Source: Marinomonas posidonica_A (GTDB lineage Bacteria > Pseudomonadota > Gammaproteobacteria > Pseudomonadales > Marinomonadaceae). Taken from it: DNA of 64,000 nucleotides. This document shows positions 62,845 to 64,000 of the stretch, in pieces (position 1 is the stretch's first letter; each line of letters begins with the position of its first letter). The position numbers and the translations under genes were made by a program. The stretch covers positions 124,001 through 188,000 of the forward strand of contig NZ_JBHZSP010000009.1 in the NCBI RefSeq assembly GCF_043643765.1. Reading direction: 5' to 3'. The notes beneath the pieces were generated by a model, which saw nothing but the letters and a program-made list of their open reading frames with translations, did no database searches and had not been told where the DNA came from.

Positions 62845-62908
62845 TTTCTAGGCTTATGAATGACGCTTTTCTTGAATATTGGGAGCTCGGCAAAAAAACT
62901 CAGCCGTA

Positions 62909-64000
62909 TTAATTCTTAGCACCTAACCCATTCAGGTATTTTGTCAATTTTATATTCTGCTTATGAATAGCATATCCTAATGGTTTATGACCTTGGCGAT
63001 CTGCTAAGTTGATATCCGCACCTTCATCAATAAGTAACATAGCAATGTCGGTATGGTTATGCCAAATAGCCAAATGCAGCATACTCACACCATCAGTACT
63101 TCGCCTGTCATCTATGCCTATTGAGCTCTCTTTGATATAAGTAGTGGCCAAACCAAGCCTATTGTTCTTCAATGCTTGCTCATAGCGATTAATAACGAAA
63201 TCGATATTATAGTTCCTGTAATTTCGGTCAGCCGCAACAAGAATATCTTCATATGACTCTCTATCCGTAGCGATAAAGATACTATGTGCAACTTCTTCAA
63301 CGATCTCTTTTTCATCCGTCAGCATTGCAGCAGTCAAAGCCTTAATACCATCATACTTAGACTTATAATCTATAAAAAGAAAGGTGTACATTTTTGACAA
63401 ATGAAGCTGACTAACTTCAAAAAAGGGTCCATAACCTTGCTCAACTACGTGTGAAAAATACGCTATCGGATCGCTGTATACGCCATTGGCAACCATAACG
63501 TCAACGTACCCATTCCATGCTTTATAAACCTTTTTTCTATCTTCCGCATTTTGGTTTTCTATGTATCGGTCTAAATACTTCGACGCTCTCTCTAAATACG
63601 CCTCTCCCTGCGTATGCACCAAGAAGTAATCTAAAGGGGTATTATCCGGTAAAGAAGCAATTCTCTGCTGCCTTAGAAAGGTGATCGCTTCATGGTCGCC
63701 ATTAAACGCCAAAGATCTTAAGGTATTAATAGATAGGTCATAATATTCATATTCTTCGCTGCTTAGCCAAGCGTTCATCGCACTTTGGCTCAGCCTTTGA
63801 TCTAGGTTCTTGATCGTGCTACCTGCTTCTTTGGCAGCAAGATAATATTCTGTCGACTTTATGGGGTCTTTCTTCGTACCAAATCCGTTGTGATAGATTT
63901 CACCTAACACATACAAGCTGCTGGGATGACCTAGATCGGCCGCTTTTTTAAAATGCGTTAAAGCAAAATCATAGTCCACCATTTCATATATATCATAGTA
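62909..64000 (-). CDS. Sel1-repeat / ankyrin-repeat protein, N terminus outside window
   Basis: The visible 363 codons stay open to the window end, so the true start lies beyond base 64000. The first part has Sel1-like repeats (ALTHFKKAADLGHPSSLYVLGEIYHNGFG, then STEYYLAAKEAG), the middle is helical without a clear domain, and the last ~70 residues are two ankyrin repeats (GVSMLHLAIWHNHTDIAMLLIDEGADINLADRQGHKPLGYAI). Both repeat types mediate protein contact. I do not know a partner. Confidence 0.78.
   Translation of the reverse strand, partial: YYDIYEMVDYDFALTHFKKAADLGHPSSLYVLGEIYHNGFGTKKDPIKSTEYYLAAKEAGSTIKNLDQRLSQSAMNAWLSSEEYEYYDLSINTLRSLAFNGDHEAITFLRQQRIASLPDNTPLDYFLVHTQGEAYLERASKYLDRYIENQNAEDRKKVYKAWNGYVDVMVANGVYSDPIAYFSHVVEQGYGPFFEVSQLHLSKMYTFLFIDYKSKYDGIKALTAAMLTDEKEIVEEVAHSIFIATDRESYEDILVAADRNYRNYNIDFVINRYEQALKNNRLGLATTYIKESSIGIDDRRSTDGVSMLHLAIWHNHTDIAMLLIDEGADINLADRQGHKPLGYAIHKQNIKLTKYLNGLGAKN

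Overview
The window looks like chromosome of a marine gammaproteobacterium of the Oceanospirillales type, most likely Marinomonas or a close relative. This is inferred from moderate-to-low GC, the housekeeping proteins (IscR, FadH, UvrB, LapA/LapB, IhfB, Gsk, RecBCD), several chemotaxis and c-di-GMP proteins, and the carboxyspermidine-type polyamine route. No database search was possible. One 100-N scaffold gap (61179-61278) marks it as a draft assembly.

Layout. 0-9.4 kb: iscR behind two tandem IscR-type operators, an orphan membrane protein, fadH divergent from a tetR gene with twin palindromes between them, a CbiM-like cobalt permease under a cobalamin riboswitch, a CSS-EAL phosphodiesterase, a FUSC-family protein and the Hsp70-like YegD. 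9.6-15.6 kb: a Cache chemoreceptor, an NnrU protein, a two-gene polyamine operon (nspC plus a saccharopine-dehydrogenase-like synthase) and a methyltransferase. 15.8-21.6 kb: small regulator/enzyme pairs (TetR/RidA with three operators, CGNR regulator/alpha-beta hydrolase), an FMN-dependent lactate dehydrogenase and a multi-TM chemoreceptor.

21.9-33.7 kb is the most interesting part: a catabolic block with a MarR regulator, two aldehyde dehydrogenases, an outer-membrane channel of the phenol MetA type, a histidine-rich DUF2306-like membrane protein and an acyl-CoA synthetase. Convergent to it is an operon for a bifunctional beta-oxidation enzyme and a thiolase. The same 14-bp palindrome (GTTGC-N4-GCAAC) occurs twice before the first operon and once before the second, so the block looks like one co-regulated pathway: hydrophobic substrate in, aldehyde to acid to acyl-CoA to beta-oxidation. 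33.8-36.5 kb is a small island with a HipBA toxin-antitoxin pair behind three operators spaced exactly 30 bp, a frameshifted integrase remnant and an orphan gene, lying against the 3' end of a tRNA-Val gene.

36.8-61 kb is mostly core genome: uvrB, a metallo-beta-lactamase-fold hydrolase with a SulP transporter, comEA, pyrF-lapB-lapA-ihfB, ppa, trxB, a MoeB/ThiF enzyme, gsk, cheW, a Tim44-domain protein, trpS and the overlapping recC-recB-recD operon. 61-64 kb holds two identical tRNA-Ala genes next to the assembly gap, an EAL-HDOD protein, tRNA-Leu, and a Sel1/ankyrin protein cut by the window end.
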